Below, in pieces: positions 45,072 to 56,763 of a DNA stretch of 64,000 bases; position 1 is the first letter of the stretch; every line of letters begins with the position of its first letter. The position numbers and the translations under genes are program-made. Source of the stretch: Xenopus tropicalis (lineage: Eukaryota; Chordata; Amphibia; Anura; Pipidae). Under the pieces are notes generated by a model. That model worked only from the letters and a program-made list of their open reading frames with translations, did not search any database and had not been told where the DNA came from. The stretch is from the NCBI RefSeq assembly GCF_000004195.4, contig NC_030680.2, positions 148,183,045-148,247,044 of the forward strand, read 5' to 3'.

Positions 45072-45443
45072 AGGCCCCCATACACTGGCCGATTATAGCT
45101 GCCGATATCGGTCCCTTGGACAGATTCGGCAGCTTATCGGCCCATGTATGGGCAGAACCAGGGGGCTTGGCCAACCGATATCTGGCCTGAAATTGGGCAG
45201 ATATCGATCGGCCAGGTTAGAAAATCCAGTTGGATCGGAGACCGCATTGGCTCGTTGATGTGGTCCCCGAACCGAGTGCCCCATTGCCACGTACAGAATT
45301 CGATCGTTTGGCCCCAGGTCCAAACAATGGAATTCGCCTTCATGCCTCCCCGATATCGCCACCCGTAGGTGGGGATATCGGGTTAAGATCCGCTCGCTTG
45401 GCGACATTGCCAAGCGAGCAGATCTTATAGTGTATGGGCACCT
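45072..45443. mobile_element. Harbinger-like MITE, 372 bp
   Basis: Terminal inverted repeats AGGCCCCCATACACT (left) and AGTGTATGGGCACCT (right) match at 13 of 15 positions. Both ends are flanked by TTA (45069-45071 and 45444-45446), the three-base target duplication typical of PIF/Harbinger elements. The interior is rich in CGATATCGG-type palindromic motifs (GCCGATATCGG at 45102-45112, CCCGATATCG at 45350). No transposase is encoded, so it is non-autonomous. Confidence 0.8.
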
Positions 45444-45446
45444 TTA

Positions 45447-46283
45447 GATACAGGAATGGGCGAAAGGGCAAGTTTTAGATACAGGAATGGGCAAAAGGGC
45501 ACCATTGGGGTACCATTGGCATACAGAGATATTGGTGGCAACAGTGGCCAAGGGAAAGCCAAGTGTTTGTACATGGGGCACCCACCCCGCTCAGTGTGGG
45601 AATCCTCACTCAGTTTGCTGTGCAAATATACTGACACATTTTCTGAAGAGGAAGGCAAATAGCATGTCCAGCCTCCCATGGTGACTTCTGACAAGAAGAG
45701 CTGGGAAAGCCCGGGAGATCCGAGGGTGCAGGATTCGCCTCCAGTGGTGCATGAACTCCGCTCATTCTCACTGTTTGCCCATAGATACTTGCCTACTTAC
45801 TGGCTCACCGCCATGTTCCCATAGGGGCTACAGACCTGTCACTATTGGTACTGATGCCCTAACCTCTCTGACCTGCGGCTTTCTAGGCCCAACTGTGCAT
45901 CGCTACTGGTCATGGCTGCTCTTTTTATAAACAGAACTGCCCCAAGTACCACCCCATTTCTAAAGCAGCCTATGTCACCTATGTGTCCTCTCTCCCTCTC
46001 TCTTTATACAGCTGCCCTAGAGATATAAGGGGTAAATACTGCTTGGCTGGGGGTTGCTTAGGGGTACCTTCCAGTTATATGAACGTTTCTATATAAAAAG
46101 AGCATGTAATAGTAAAAACTATGTGTCACCCTTGGGATATAGATGTATGTGTGTTTATATATGTATATATAATATCAAATGCAAAAAATCTCCAATAAGT
46201 GAAAAATTCACTTATTGGAGAGAATGCCTGGGTGTACACCAAAAAAAAGTTATATAGAATGTCATATAAAGCAGGGCTTCAGA
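45447..46283. other. Intronic DNA
   Basis: No gene seen. Contains the short perfect hairpin at 46189-46221 and the left arm (46263-46277) of an inverted repeat that brackets the next MITE. Confidence 0.4.
46189..46221. repeat. Perfect 15-bp hairpin with a 3-base loop
   Basis: TCTCCAATAAGTGAA (46189-46203), loop AAA, then TTCACTTATTGGAGA (46207-46221). Probably the middle of an old palindromic transposon. Confidence 0.85.
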
Positions 46284-47293
46284 GTACAGGTATGGGACCT
46301 GTTATCCAGAATGCTTGGGACCTGGGGTTTTCAAGATAAGGGGTCTTTCCGTTATTTGGATCTCCATAACTTAAGTCTGCTAAAAATGATTTAAATATTA
46401 AATAAACCCAATAGGATTGATTTGCCCCCAATAAGGGGTAATTATATCTTAGTTGGGATCAAGTACAGGTACTGTTTTATTATTACAGAGAAAAGGGAAT
46501 CATTTAACCATGAAATAAACCCAATAGGGCTGTTCTGCCCCAATAAGGGGTAATTATATCTTAGTTGGGATCAAGTACAGGTACTGTTTTATTATTACAG
46601 AGAAAAGGGAATCATTTAACCATGAAATAAACCCAATAGGGCTGTTCTGCCCCAATAAGGGGTAATTATATCTTAGTTGGGATCAAGTACAGGTACTGTT
46701 TTATTATTACAGAGAAAAGGGAATCATTTAACCATTAAATAAACCCAATAGGGCTGTTCTGCCCCCAATAAGGGGTAATTATATCTTAGTTGGGATCAAG
46801 TACAGGTACTGTTTTATTATTACAGAGAAAAGGGAATCATTTAACCATTAAATAAACCCAATAGGGCTGTTCTGCCCCAATAAGGGGTAATTATATCTTA
46901 GTTGGGATCAAGTACAGGTACTGTTTTATTATTACAGAGAAAAGGGAATCATTTAACCATGAAATAAACCCAATAGGGCTGTTCTGCCCCCAATAAGGGG
47001 TAATTATATCTTAGTTGGGATCAAGTACAGGTACTGTTTTATTATTACAGAGAAAAGGGAATCATTTAACTATGAAATAAACCCAATAGGGCTGTTCTGC
47101 CCCAATAAGGGGTAATTATATCTTAGTTGGGATCAAGTACAGGTACTGTTTTATTATTACAGAGAAAAGGGAATCATTTAACCATGAAATAAACCCAATA
47201 GGACTGTTATATTATTACAGAGAAAAAGGAAATCATTTTAAAAAATTTGAATTATTTGGTTTGGGTTTCCGGATAAGGGATCCCATACCTGTA
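46284..47293 (+). mobile_element. TACAGGTATGGGA MITE with seven 112-bp internal units
   Basis: Left end TACAGGTATGGGACCTGTTA, right end TAAGGGATCCCATACCTGTA; the ends are inverted repeats and begin and end with TA, consistent with a TA target site. Inside, a module of about 112 bp (AAACCCAATAGGGCTGTTCT, AAGGGGTAATTATATCTTAG, TTGGGATCAAGTACAGGTAC, ATTATTACAGAGAAAAGGGA) is tandemly repeated seven times. The same element with one to six modules occurs at four other places in the window. Non-coding, non-autonomous. Confidence 0.9.
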
Positions 47294-47852
47294 CCATACT
47301 TGTAGTGCCATGCCCTGCTTTATATGATGTTCTACATATATATATATAGGTCTGTTATACATTAGTTTTGACTGTGCACCCTGCTAAGTGAACTTTTGCA
47401 TTTGAGTTCAGACACGGGAAGGACTTGTGTTATGGGGGCTTCTTTGGGATGTTGGTGCAGTTCGGGTTTTGGATGATTTAATCCCATGTTCTGAGTGGAG
47501 AAAAAATCTGTCTACTCACATTGCAGCCCAAGGCCCAGTAACCAGAGGATCAGCCCTAGTTATACACAGGTCTATGCCCTCTATACTAAGGCAAGTAATT
47601 GGTAGTAGCCGGTGGGGCAGACTGCACGGTTACCCCCTCGCAGGAGGAAAGGAGGAGGAGGTGACCTCAGTGCGGAGGAATTCTGCTGCCGAAGGTATAA
47701 AGGAGCCAGGATCACTGGGCCTATTGTCAGGGATAATAAAAGCCTGTGCTGAATGCGGCTGCCGGGGCTCAGGAAAGGACACTGAGGGGACAAGTGTTTG
47801 GGCTGAGGATGGACACTGGGTGCAGGTGCTTAGGGACATGCTCCGTAACGAC
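47294..47852. other. Intronic DNA, no gene supported
   Basis: Starts with the right arm (47312-47326) of the inverted repeat that brackets the preceding MITE. An open frame of about 150 codons (47427-47891) has no recognisable domain and runs into a MITE, so it is not called. Confidence 0.4.
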
Positions 47853-48190
47853 GTAAAGGGGAACTATCACGAAAGTGAAAATTTAATATAAGTTTCATCT
47901 TACTGGAAAAATAAACTTTCTAAATATAACCAATTAAAAATTTTGTACCAATTATCACTCTCTCCTCTCTCAGCAATCTGTCTTTATTTTTTCTTTGTGC
48001 GGGAGTTGGAGTTAGATTTTGATTGACAGGTGGAATACATCCTCTGGGGGGGGGCTCCCTTTGCTGGGATGGGAAGATGCATTAGACCTCACTCTTTTAG
48101 AATAACCAACTGTGACAGAAATCCTGTCTCTCTATATGCAGAGTTTGTGCCAAAATCTGACTCCGACTGCAGCAATAAGAAAGACAGGTT
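47853..48190 (+). mobile_element. T2/Kolobok-like MITE, left part
   Basis: Starts GTAAAGGGGAACTATCACGA and continues AATTTAATATAAGTTTCATC, AAACTTTCTAAATATAACCA and 'gacagaaatcctgtctctct'. I recognise this as a dispersed Xenopus element that normally begins TTAAAGGGGAACTATCACG; the first T of TTAA is mutated here. The right end was not located. Confidence 0.65.
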
Positions 48191-48745
48191 GCTGTATAGA
48201 ATGTTTAACTGTTTAATCTTATTTCTGTGCGATAAAGCTTTTATTATGTTTTTATCCCCTTTACACATCTTCCATCTGCTTTATACAGTATACACACAGT
48301 AGAGTAGACACACTCTGTCCCACCTGCATTTGTGCTTTTATACATGTACCCCTGACGGCTGAAACGCCTTGCTTTTCTTCTTATGCTGAATATGAAATAA
48401 AAATGTTGCTTATTTTTCATACTACAAAGTGCCCTGTTCCCCTTTTGTCGGGTAGCCGCTTACTGTGGGAAACTGGTCTTTCAATTCTGCGGTGTGCCAA
48501 CCTAACACGCATGTGTAATATTCTCTCACCCACTTATTTATTATGATATTAGAAGCTGTGAAGACACACTGAGCTTCTTAGAAGCAGCTACTTTTTATCG
48601 GCTACTAAAATCCCCTGGCATAGACAATACTGATATTGCCTCTGCTAAAACACACGTATAGACTGTTATCAGTAAATGATCAGCATTGTCTATTGTAGTA
48701 GCCGTGACAAGTAGCTGCTACTAGTAGCTCCGTGTGTCTTCTCCC
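48191..48745. other. Intronic spacer
   Basis: AT-rich single-copy-like DNA. No gene seen. Confidence 0.4.
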
Positions 48746-48748
48746 TAA

Positions 48749-48957
48749 GGGCTCTGGCACACGGGGAGATTTCACTCAAATCGCTGAAGTTGCCTCGCGA
48801 GGCTTTTGCGCGAAATTGCGCCCGCCGCGTGTGCCATCCCACCGGCGACTTACACTTTTGCCGGTGGGATGGCAGGGGAAGGCAACTCGGGGAGATTAGT
48901 CGCCCGCGAACAGGTACTTTTGTCGCGGGCGACTAATCTCCCCGTGTGCCAGAGTCC
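48749..48957. mobile_element. Harbinger-like MITE, 209 bp, strongly palindromic
   Basis: Terminal inverted repeats GGGCTCTGGCACACGGGGAG (left) and CTCCCCGTGTGCCAGAGTCC (right) differ at one position. TAA flanks both ends (48746-48748 and 48958-48960), the three-base TWA duplication of PIF/Harbinger elements. Inner hairpins are CCATCCCACCGGCGAC with GCCGGTGGGATGG, and GGGAGATTAGTCGCCCGCGA with TCGCGGGCGACTAATCTCCC. A known high-copy Xenopus repeat. Confidence 0.88.
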
Positions 48958-48960
48958 TAA

Positions 48961-50358
48961 GACTAGGGTTGCCACCCAGCTGTTTTTTTGACCAGTCTAG
49001 CCGGCAAATCACCAGCTATTCCATTTTGGCTGAATTACTGAGATTTTTTGCTGATTTGTTGGATTAGTGAGCACTTGGCGCATTCAGGATTCAGTCTGTG
49101 CAGATACAGTTGGCAGCTCCGTCCCTCCCAGACTTATCCAATTAGTAGATTTAGCTGCACTGCCAGTTAGATTGGAAGCTGGCTCCAATTATTTATCTGC
49201 TTTATTTGCAGTTCTGTGTTCCTGCCCGATGGTTGGAGGCTGCCGTCGTACTGACTGCTGTATAATACTGGCTGTACGCTCCGGCGCTGCTAGTACAGTC
49301 TGCTCCTCTCTGCCCAGGTCACTGTGTTCTTTGCTTATTGGAGCAGAACACTTCCAGGCTCACACTGGCCCAATGCTCATTATATGCTTGTTTAGACTGA
49401 ACTACTGTGTTCCTATATACATCTACTCATAAACAACCCCCGATACTAGTATTCCTGCCTACACACATCTACAATGAGACCTCATACACCCAGAATATGT
49501 ATCTAAAGGGAGTTTAATTCAGAGTTTGCAGTAGGGTATAATCTTAGTGGCAAGTACATTGCTGGTAAATTTGTAATACTGGTGCCAACCATAGCTGCTG
49601 ATTTACCGGCTAGGCCACCCAAATACTACTATCCCTATGTATCTACTACTAACCCTTAGCAACCAATCAGCTGTCAATTTGCGTTGCGGGAGGCAGTTTT
49701 GCTCCTTGTGCTACATTACCCCGACAGTATGCAGTAGGTACAGCTCAGCAGATTGCTAGCTTTTGCGCAAGGGCTGCTTTATCAGGCAAGCAGTACAGCA
49801 GACTGACACCAAAGTCATCACTATTTTTGGAAATTTGTTTCTGGTTTTCTGGTGAGAACTCGGCCTGACGCATTTCGCTAAGTCAGCAGCGCAGATTCCC
49901 TGGGACCTTCAGAACGATCTCTAATGAGATTCTCAGCTCCTGTTATACAGGGAACCGGCGACTCCCCTTCCCCTATGGGGATATCAATTACAGAGCATGT
50001 AGCCTGACAGCTTTCCCTTTTATCTTGCGCTTGATGATTTTTGTTTCATGACAGTGAACTGTCATCACCGACTCCTGAACCCTGTACTCCTGGGGGGAAG
50101 TAGGTAAATTCCTTATTGCGCTAATACTTTGGCTGAGAGCTGCTACTGTCTGTAACTGGGAAATACCAAATTCCTTCCATGGATGCCCAAATGTAATTTT
50201 ATTTTGTCATGCCTTGGTAACGCAAAGGTGCAGAGGTGTAGAGTTTGCCCAGGTCTAGTAGCCCATAGTGACCAATGGGATCCTTACTTGTTAAATGGCT
50301 GACCTAAATGCTGTTGCTGATAGGTTGCTTTGGGTTACTAGACTTTCAGCAAAATTTG
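48961..50358. other. Intronic DNA without recognisable genes
   Basis: Single-copy-like DNA. GGGTTGCCACCCAGCTG (48966-48982) and CCGGCTAGGCCACCC (49606-49620) look like ends of an inverted dispersed repeat, but the interior is not resolved. Confidence 0.4.
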
Positions 50359-51140
50359 TACAGGTATAGGACCCATTATCCAGATTGTTCGGGACCAAGG
50401 GTATTCAGGATAAGGGGTCTTTCTGTAATTTGGATCTCCATACCTTAAGTCTCCTAAAAAATTAATAAAACATTAGTTAAACCCCATAGTGTTGTTTTGC
50501 ATCCAATAAAGATTAATTATATCTTAGTTGGGATCAAGTACAGGTACTGTTTTATTATTACAGAGAAAAGGGAATCATTTAACCATTAAATAAACCCAAT
50601 AGGGCTGTTCTGCCCCCAATAAGGGGTAATTATATCTTAGTTGGGATCAAGTACAGGTACTGTTTTATTATTACAGAGAAAAGGGAATCATTTAACCATG
50701 AAATAAACCCAATAGGGCTGTTCTGCCCCAATAAGGGGTAATTATATCTTAGTTGGGATCAAGTACAGGTACTGTTTTATTATTACAGAGAGAAGGGAAT
50801 CATTTAACCATTAAATAAACCCAATAGGACTGTTCTGCCCCAATAAGGGGTAATTATATCTTAGTTGGGATCAAGTACAGGTACTGTTTTATTATTACAG
50901 AGAAAAGGGGAATCATTTAACCATTAAATAAACCCAATAGGGCTGTTCTGCCCCCAATAAGGGGTAATTATATCTTAGTTGGGATCAAGTACAGCTACTG
51001 TTTTATTATTACTGAGAAAAAGGGAATCATTTTTAAAATTCTGAATTATTTGATTAAAATGGAGTCTATGGGAGGCGAGCTTTCCATAATTCGGAGCTTT
51101 CTGAATAACGAGTTTCCGGATAAGGGATCCCATACCTGTA
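50359..51140 (+). mobile_element. TACAGGTATGGGA MITE with five 112-bp internal units
   Basis: Left end TACAGGTATAGGACCCATTA, right end TAAGGGATCCCATACCTGTA. Five copies of GGGATCAAGTACAG(G/C)TACTG mark five modules; the right flank of the array retains 'aaaatggagtctatgggagg'. Same family and orientation as 46284-47293. Confidence 0.9.
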
Positions 51141-51930
51141 CCTTTAATTACATTACCCCATAACCTTAATACAGCCTCTCTACTACCCAGAGAAAGAGAA
51201 TTGCGTTCCAGTCTCCTATCCCAACACCAGCCAATCCTGGGCTGTGAAATTCTGCCTGACACAGAGCTGTAGCCCCGCCCCCTGTGCAAGAACCCGGCTG
51301 GCCGTGGTTAGAATTCCATAGATAATTCCAGTCTCACAACGGGCAGTTCTGTGCACTCTCGGTTTCCCGGTGGGATCAGCTCGTTAGTCTCTGGTTAAAC
51401 AATAATGAGCAGATCATTGCCATATAAAAGCCTTTTTGTTTGACTCTTTAATGGGGGCTGAGTGAGAGCATCTGACGTTAATACATATATTTATCATAAT
51501 AATGTGCCCCTAATTGCGCTCATTCCAGGGAGGATCAAGCATGCAGCCCGATGGCTAAGGAACCGAAATGTGGTTAAACAAAAACAGACGACCTTTGGAC
51601 TTCATTTTTCTTTGCTGATTTTCTTAAGGGAAAAGCGACGCCTTCCATAGCTTAAGAGGAACCTGTTACTGTGCCTTTCAAAGCCTCACTGAAGCTAGTT
51701 TCACCTTTAAGATGTGGCCCCCAGCCCACCTTACTGACCAGTTAGCGCCAGGGGGCATTTTGCCTTTTTTTTATAGGCTTTAAAATAACAGCACCATCTA
51801 GTGGTTAGAATTATAATTTATATTTGCACCTAATGAAGAATACCTCCGCCATGGAAAGCAGTATGTCTGCACCAGTGATAAGCAGGGATTAAATTGGCTT
51901 TATTACACTATAAATGTTCTTGTTTCTTTA
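51141..51930. other. Intronic spacer
   Basis: Single-copy-like DNA, no gene seen. Confidence 0.4.
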
Positions 51931-51931
51931 G

Positions 51932-52243
51932 AGCAGGTGGTCCCCAACCTTTTTCACCTTTGAGCAACATATAAATAAAAAACAAGTTGGGGAGCAAAAC
52001 AAGCATGAAAAAAAGTTCCTAGGGGGGGACCAAGAAGGGCTGTGATTGGTTATTTGGTAGCCCCATATGGACTGGCAGCCTATAGGAGCCTCTGTTTGGC
52101 AGTATACGTGGTCTTCATGTCTCCAAATCTTGCCTCCAAGACAGAAATTTAAAAATGGCACCTACTTTGAGGCCACCGGGAGCAACATCAAATGGTTAGG
52201 TGAGCGCCATGTTGCCCCTGAGCCACTAGTTGGGGATCACTGC
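51932..52243. mobile_element. hAT-like MITE, about 310 bp
   Basis: Left end CAGGTGGTCCCCAACC, right end AGTTGGGGATCACTG, with inverted similarity. Inner blocks (GAGCAACAT, GCTGTGATTGGTTATTTGGT, GAGCCACTAG) match the reverse complement of the element at 55064-55369. No clear 8-bp target duplication, so it is likely old. Confidence 0.65.
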
Positions 52244-53065
52244 ATTTAGATCCTGCAGAGGAGGGATAAATAACTCCTGTCTCTTGAGTGCAGTTTCAGT
52301 TAAGCTTCTGTCACAGCATTTTAATTAACAATTTGTTGCTACAGGGGCCAGACGTAGTGCGTGCTATTGTCTTCTGCTCTGCATAGAAGTCCTGTTGGCC
52401 TAGATACTGTGCAGGGTCAAAGGAAGTTTATTTCCAGGGAAGTGGTGAGGCTCCTGGTTCTTCCGTAGGTCAAGTGGGACCTTTCCAGTCCTCTTTGGTC
52501 TCCACATAGTGGAAAGGAGGGTTAAGTGGTGCAGGGAGCCTGAGGCAAGAAGAAAATTGGAGAAACTTGTGTGAGGGAGTCACTATTCCCCAGGAAAAGG
52601 ATAAAATACACCAGGCCTACAAAATGATGTGGTGTAGAGCATTAAAAGGAGCAGTCATTGGCTTCTATGAGAAAAATAGTGGTGAAGTCCCGTCAGATTA
52701 GGGACATGACTGTCAGTTTACGGTTAGTGGGCTGGTGAGTATAGGCTGGGCAACTGTAGGAAGGTTGGTGACTGTTGTATAAGTTGAGGAGTACCTGTAG
52801 GAGGCAGGGGTGGAACTATATGGGAAGCAGACGCTATGATTGCTGGATTCCTGGGGGGTAAAGTGAACCCGGTGGGGTCCATCACCAGTTTTAGTAGTTA
52901 CTTACGTTTACAGGGGCCCTTAAATAGATTCTCATAGTTTAGGGGGGCTTTAAATTGTGGGCCAGTAACTAGAGGAAGGATCTGTTCAGATGGGAATAGT
53001 TACCTGGGTAATGCAGTACCAGGCAAGTGGTGGTTCCCCTGCTGGATAGGAGAGAGAGACCAGTA
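52244..53065. other. Intronic DNA
   Basis: Purine-rich single-copy-like DNA with no gene recognised. Confidence 0.4.
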
Positions 53066-53612
53066 TACAGGTATAGGACCCATTATCCAGAATGCTCGGG
53101 ACCAAGGGTATTCCAGATAAGGGGTCTTTCCGTAATTTGGATCTCCATACCTTAAGTCTACTAAAAAATCAATAAAACATTAATTAAACCCAATAGGATT
53201 GTTTTGCATCCAATAAGGATTATTTATATCTTAGTTGGGATCAAGTACAGGTACTGTTTTATTATTACAGAGAAAAGGGAATCATTTAACCATGAAATAA
53301 ACCCAATAGGGCTTTTCTGCCCCCAATAAGGGGTAATTATATCTTAGTTGGGATCAAGTACAGGTACTGTTTTATTATTACAGAGAAAAGGGAATCATTT
53401 AACCATGAAATAAACCCAATAGGGCTGTTCTGCCCCCAATAAGGGGTAATTATATCTTAGTTGGGATCAAGTACAGGTACTGTTTTATTATTACAGAGAA
53501 AAAGGAAATCAGTTTTAAAATTCTAAATTATTTGATTAAAATGGAGTCAGGCTTTTCGTAATTCGTAGCTTACTGAATAATGGGTTTCCGGATAAGGGAT
53601 CCCATACCTGTA
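53066..53612 (+). mobile_element. TACAGGTATGGGA MITE with three 112-bp internal units
   Basis: Left end TACAGGTATAGGACCCATTA, right end TAAGGGATCCCATACCTGTA. Three modules marked by GGGATCAAGTACAGGTACTG. Same family and orientation as 46284-47293. Confidence 0.9.
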
Positions 53613-54790
53613 CTATAAAGAGATCCTGATCCAAACAACTGTGCTAGCCATAAAACTCCATCATGTCAAAGTTTTGGCAACTTGCCGGAAATAAACCCGT
53701 TCATCTTGCTCAGCATTTCTGTCTGGAAGTTCTGTTTGTGAAGCACCAGTCATATTGCCGGCGCGGTAAACCCACGCTACAGCCGTATCCATGATTTTGC
53801 CTTTGAGGAAGGAAGGAATAAATTGCAGCTAATTGCACCCTGATGGATTGTTTCGGCCCCGTTGTACGCTGAACCCGTAATAAAGTCATTCATGCCCTGG
53901 AACTGCCTTTTAATATAAATTATATGATAGAATTGGCCCAACACCCTGCCGTTGGCGGCTCTGGCGAGGCCATGTGTGACTCGTAGGACGGCTGTTACCG
54001 TGGCGATGATGATTGTTGGGGATAAACAGAACCTTTCCTCTGATTGAATCAATGTAATGCAGTGAGAACTTCTCTGCCCAGAGCACCTTTTGTCTTGGTC
54101 CGTGGGTCCCTGGTGACTCCTCGTGCGAGTTTTAGCCGCAGGCAGTTGCTGGTGTTTATCTTTTTGGGGGGTTGTTGTTATCCATTCTGAGGTGCATCAA
54201 ACTACGTATCCAGTACGTACGTATGGTTGCTGCAAAACTTTAATATTTTTAATTTTTTAAAATGGAAAAGTAAAAGTATGATCCTCAAGGACAGCTGCCC
54301 ACAACCTTCCTCCCACAGCCTTCCTGTTGGGTTATAATTCCCCTTAAATTTGCCCAACAGAAGGCATGGCTGTGTGTTATGAGGCACGTAGCCACAGAAA
54401 TCAGCTGAGCCACGGACAAGCCCATTCTGTAGCTCTCAGTAGTCGCTATCAACTTAAGTGGGTATGGTGAGGCAGCAATAAGGGATTTACCTAAAAAGTC
54501 CATGTTTTTTAATTGAAAGGTTAGGTTGTATTCAAGGCCCATTGTTTCCCTAATCCATCCCAACATTCCAGATTTTATGAACGTAGCACAACCACGAAAC
54601 AGATATCTCTCGGAAACGATGAAAATAAAGTCCGATAGCCAATGGCGGATTGATATGTGGGGCCCCTAGGCTACAATTTGTACAGGCCCCCCTACTAGGT
54701 GGTATCTGTGGAGAAAGAAATCGGTGGGGTCCGTGTGATCAGGGGGACCCTGAGTTATTGGCAGGAATAGATTAACTATTAGCATCCCTA
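53613..54790. other. Intronic DNA
   Basis: 53690-54070 is mixed-composition single-copy sequence, a possible regulatory stretch. 54640-54720 begins a transposon-derived block (GGCGGATTGATATGTGGGGC). No gene recognised. Confidence 0.4.
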
Positions 54791-55018
54791 AGCATAAAAT
54801 AAGTTATCGGCATCCCTAAGCTATAGCCTAGGGGCCCATGTGATCGGGGGGCCCATGTAGCTTTTCTGTTTTACTTATTATTTGTTTTACTTATTATTTG
54901 TGCTAATGTATGTATGTGTGCCCAAGGTTCACCGAAGCTCTCTGCTTTCTATACTGTGTTGGGTTCGGCCCGTACCGGTCACCTCCCTGGCAAACAGATA
55001 CAGAAGAGTAGAGCTGAT

Positions 55019-55606
55019 CAGTGTCGGACTGGGACCTCAGGGACCCACCAGAAAACCTTAGACCAGTGATCCCCAACCAGTAGCTCAGGGGCAACATGTT
55101 GCTCCCCAACCCCTTGGGTGTTGCTCCCAGTGCCCCCAAACCAGGGAGTTATTTTTGAATTCCTGACTTGAGGTCAAGTTTTAGTTGAATAAAAACAAGA
55201 TTTCCTACCAAATAAAGCCCCTGTAAGCTGATAGGGTGCATAGAAGCCCCTAATAGCCAATCACAGCCCTTATTTGGCTCCTCCATGAACTGTTATGGTG
55301 CTTGTGTTGCTCTCCAAGTCTTTTTACATTTGACTGTGGCTCACGAGTAACAAAGGTTGGGGATCCCTGCCCTGCCCCCTCTCCAAACTATTATTCATCC
55401 ATTTGTTACTCAGTCTCTATATATTCCTATTTTTTTTTATCTTTACAGACTATAATCTAATTTTCTATATATTTAGTTGCCTTGTTCCCATAGAAAAATA
55501 AGTAATGACCCTGAATTAGGCCAAAATGGCTAGAAGCAGGAGGGCCCACTGACACTTGGGCCCTCCGGGAGTTTTCCTGGTATCCCTGTGGGCCAGTCCG
55601 ACACTG
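55019..55606. mobile_element. hAT-superfamily non-autonomous element with intact 8-bp target duplication
   Basis: Ends CAGTGTCGGACTGG (left) and CCAGTCCGACACTG (right) are perfect inverted repeats over 14 bp. Perfect 8-bp direct repeats GAGCTGAT flank them (55011-55018 and 55607-55614), diagnostic of hAT transposition. No transposase frame. It holds an inner inverted-repeat segment at 55064-55369. Confidence 0.92.
55064..55369. mobile_element. hAT-like MITE nested inside the 55019-55606 element
   Basis: CAGTGATCCCCAACC at the left and GGTTGGGGATCCCTG at the right form 15-bp inverted ends with one mismatch. Interior blocks (AGCTCAGGGGCAACATGTTG, CAATCACAGCCCTTATTTGG, GACTGTGGCTCACGAG) are shared with 51932-52243. 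No target duplication was seen, so it may be an old insertion or an ancestral part of the larger element. Confidence 0.75.
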
Positions 55607-55711
55607 GAGCTGATAAATAATAATGTAAAAAAGCTACATGGGCCCCCAGGCTATAGCTTAGGGATGCCTAATGGCTAATCCGCCCCTGCCGATAACTCGT
55701 TTTATGCAGCT

Positions 55712-56674
55712 AATACCGAAAGAAGGATTTCCTGCCTGACACCTTGCAAGTACATGGATCAGATTAATGATGGAAGCCTGGCGTGGGGACGCATTTGTTC
55801 CGCTAGATTGATACAGGCAGATTCTTGTGGCCATTTTGGATGGCTATGAAAGCAGCCACGGAGGAATCTCCAGAGTCCAATATATTGGATTTCGCTGAAG
55901 CATTTTGATCCCTCACGAGCGCGGAAAACATTTTCCTTCGAGGGTCCTGGGAACATGAAGCCAAATGTGAAACAAATTTGGGGGAAACTGGCGTTTCCAT
56001 GGTGATTGAGCATCGTCCGGTTACTGTAAGGAATATGCCGCATGGAAAGGCAGTATATATATTACTAGGCTTCTGTGGTGCCAAGATATCAGTGTGGAAT
56101 GTTTAGTCCCTATAATTTAATAACAAAATCCGCAGTGACTGAAATCCGAGGCCTAGAGTAATAGGATTAGCTGGTCCTACTCTCACTGCATTAGAACTAG
56201 TTCATTTCCTCATGGAAAATTTGCTTATAGTACAGTTATACCATGTGACACACGCGCAGAATGATGGGTTAGTGGGTGGAGCCTGTTACAAGTACAAACA
56301 GTGAGGGGTTTCTCATATTTAGGGACATTTGTGCAGGGTTGGTAGTTTTCCCGACAAATTGGGCTACTGATTTAAAGCCCAGGCAAGGTATGGATTCGGG
56401 CTACTTGTTGGAGCTTTGGCGGGTTAGTACTTTGAAAACTAGACAACGTTTTTTCCCCTTGTGCACCTGGCATTCATTTCCCAGTGCATATTGGGTAATG
56501 TAGTTTGTTTTTAACAATAAGCCTACAGCCAAGGTTATTGTAAAACTACATTACCCAGCATGCAGTAGGACTGGTATAGACAAAAGCTCCCTTTTCCACT
56601 CTGCTTTGCTGCTGTTCTAGCCTCTCAGTCCAAACCTATCTGCATTACAACCTGCTAGTGGTATGAGATTGTAC
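55712..56674. other. Intronic DNA
   Basis: No gene seen. A perfect 15-bp inverted pair TGGGTAATGTAGTTT (56492-56506) and AAACTACATTACCCA (56543-56557) marks a small palindromic element. Confidence 0.45.
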
Positions 56675-56763
56675 TACAGGTATGGGACCCGTTATCCAGA
56701 ATGCTCAGGACTTGGGGTTTTCTGGATAAGGGGTCTTACCATAATTCGGATCTCCTACCCTAA

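Larger units (their letters stand above)
54791..55711. mobile_element. Inverted-repeat element interrupted by a hAT insertion
   Basis: The left arm at about 54791-54860 (CATAAAATAAGTTATCGGCA, then TCCCTAAGCTATAGCC, then GGGGCCCATG) is the reverse complement, with mismatches and one small insertion, of the right arm at about 55632-55711 (AGCTACATGGGCCCCCAGGC, then TATAGCTTAGGGATGCC, then GCCGATAACTCGTTTTATGC). The hAT element at 55019-55606 lies between the arms. Confidence 0.7.

Noticed and set aside
47427..47891. 154-codon frame on the + strand
   Set aside because: No recognisable domain, no exon signals, and it ends inside a T2-like MITE.
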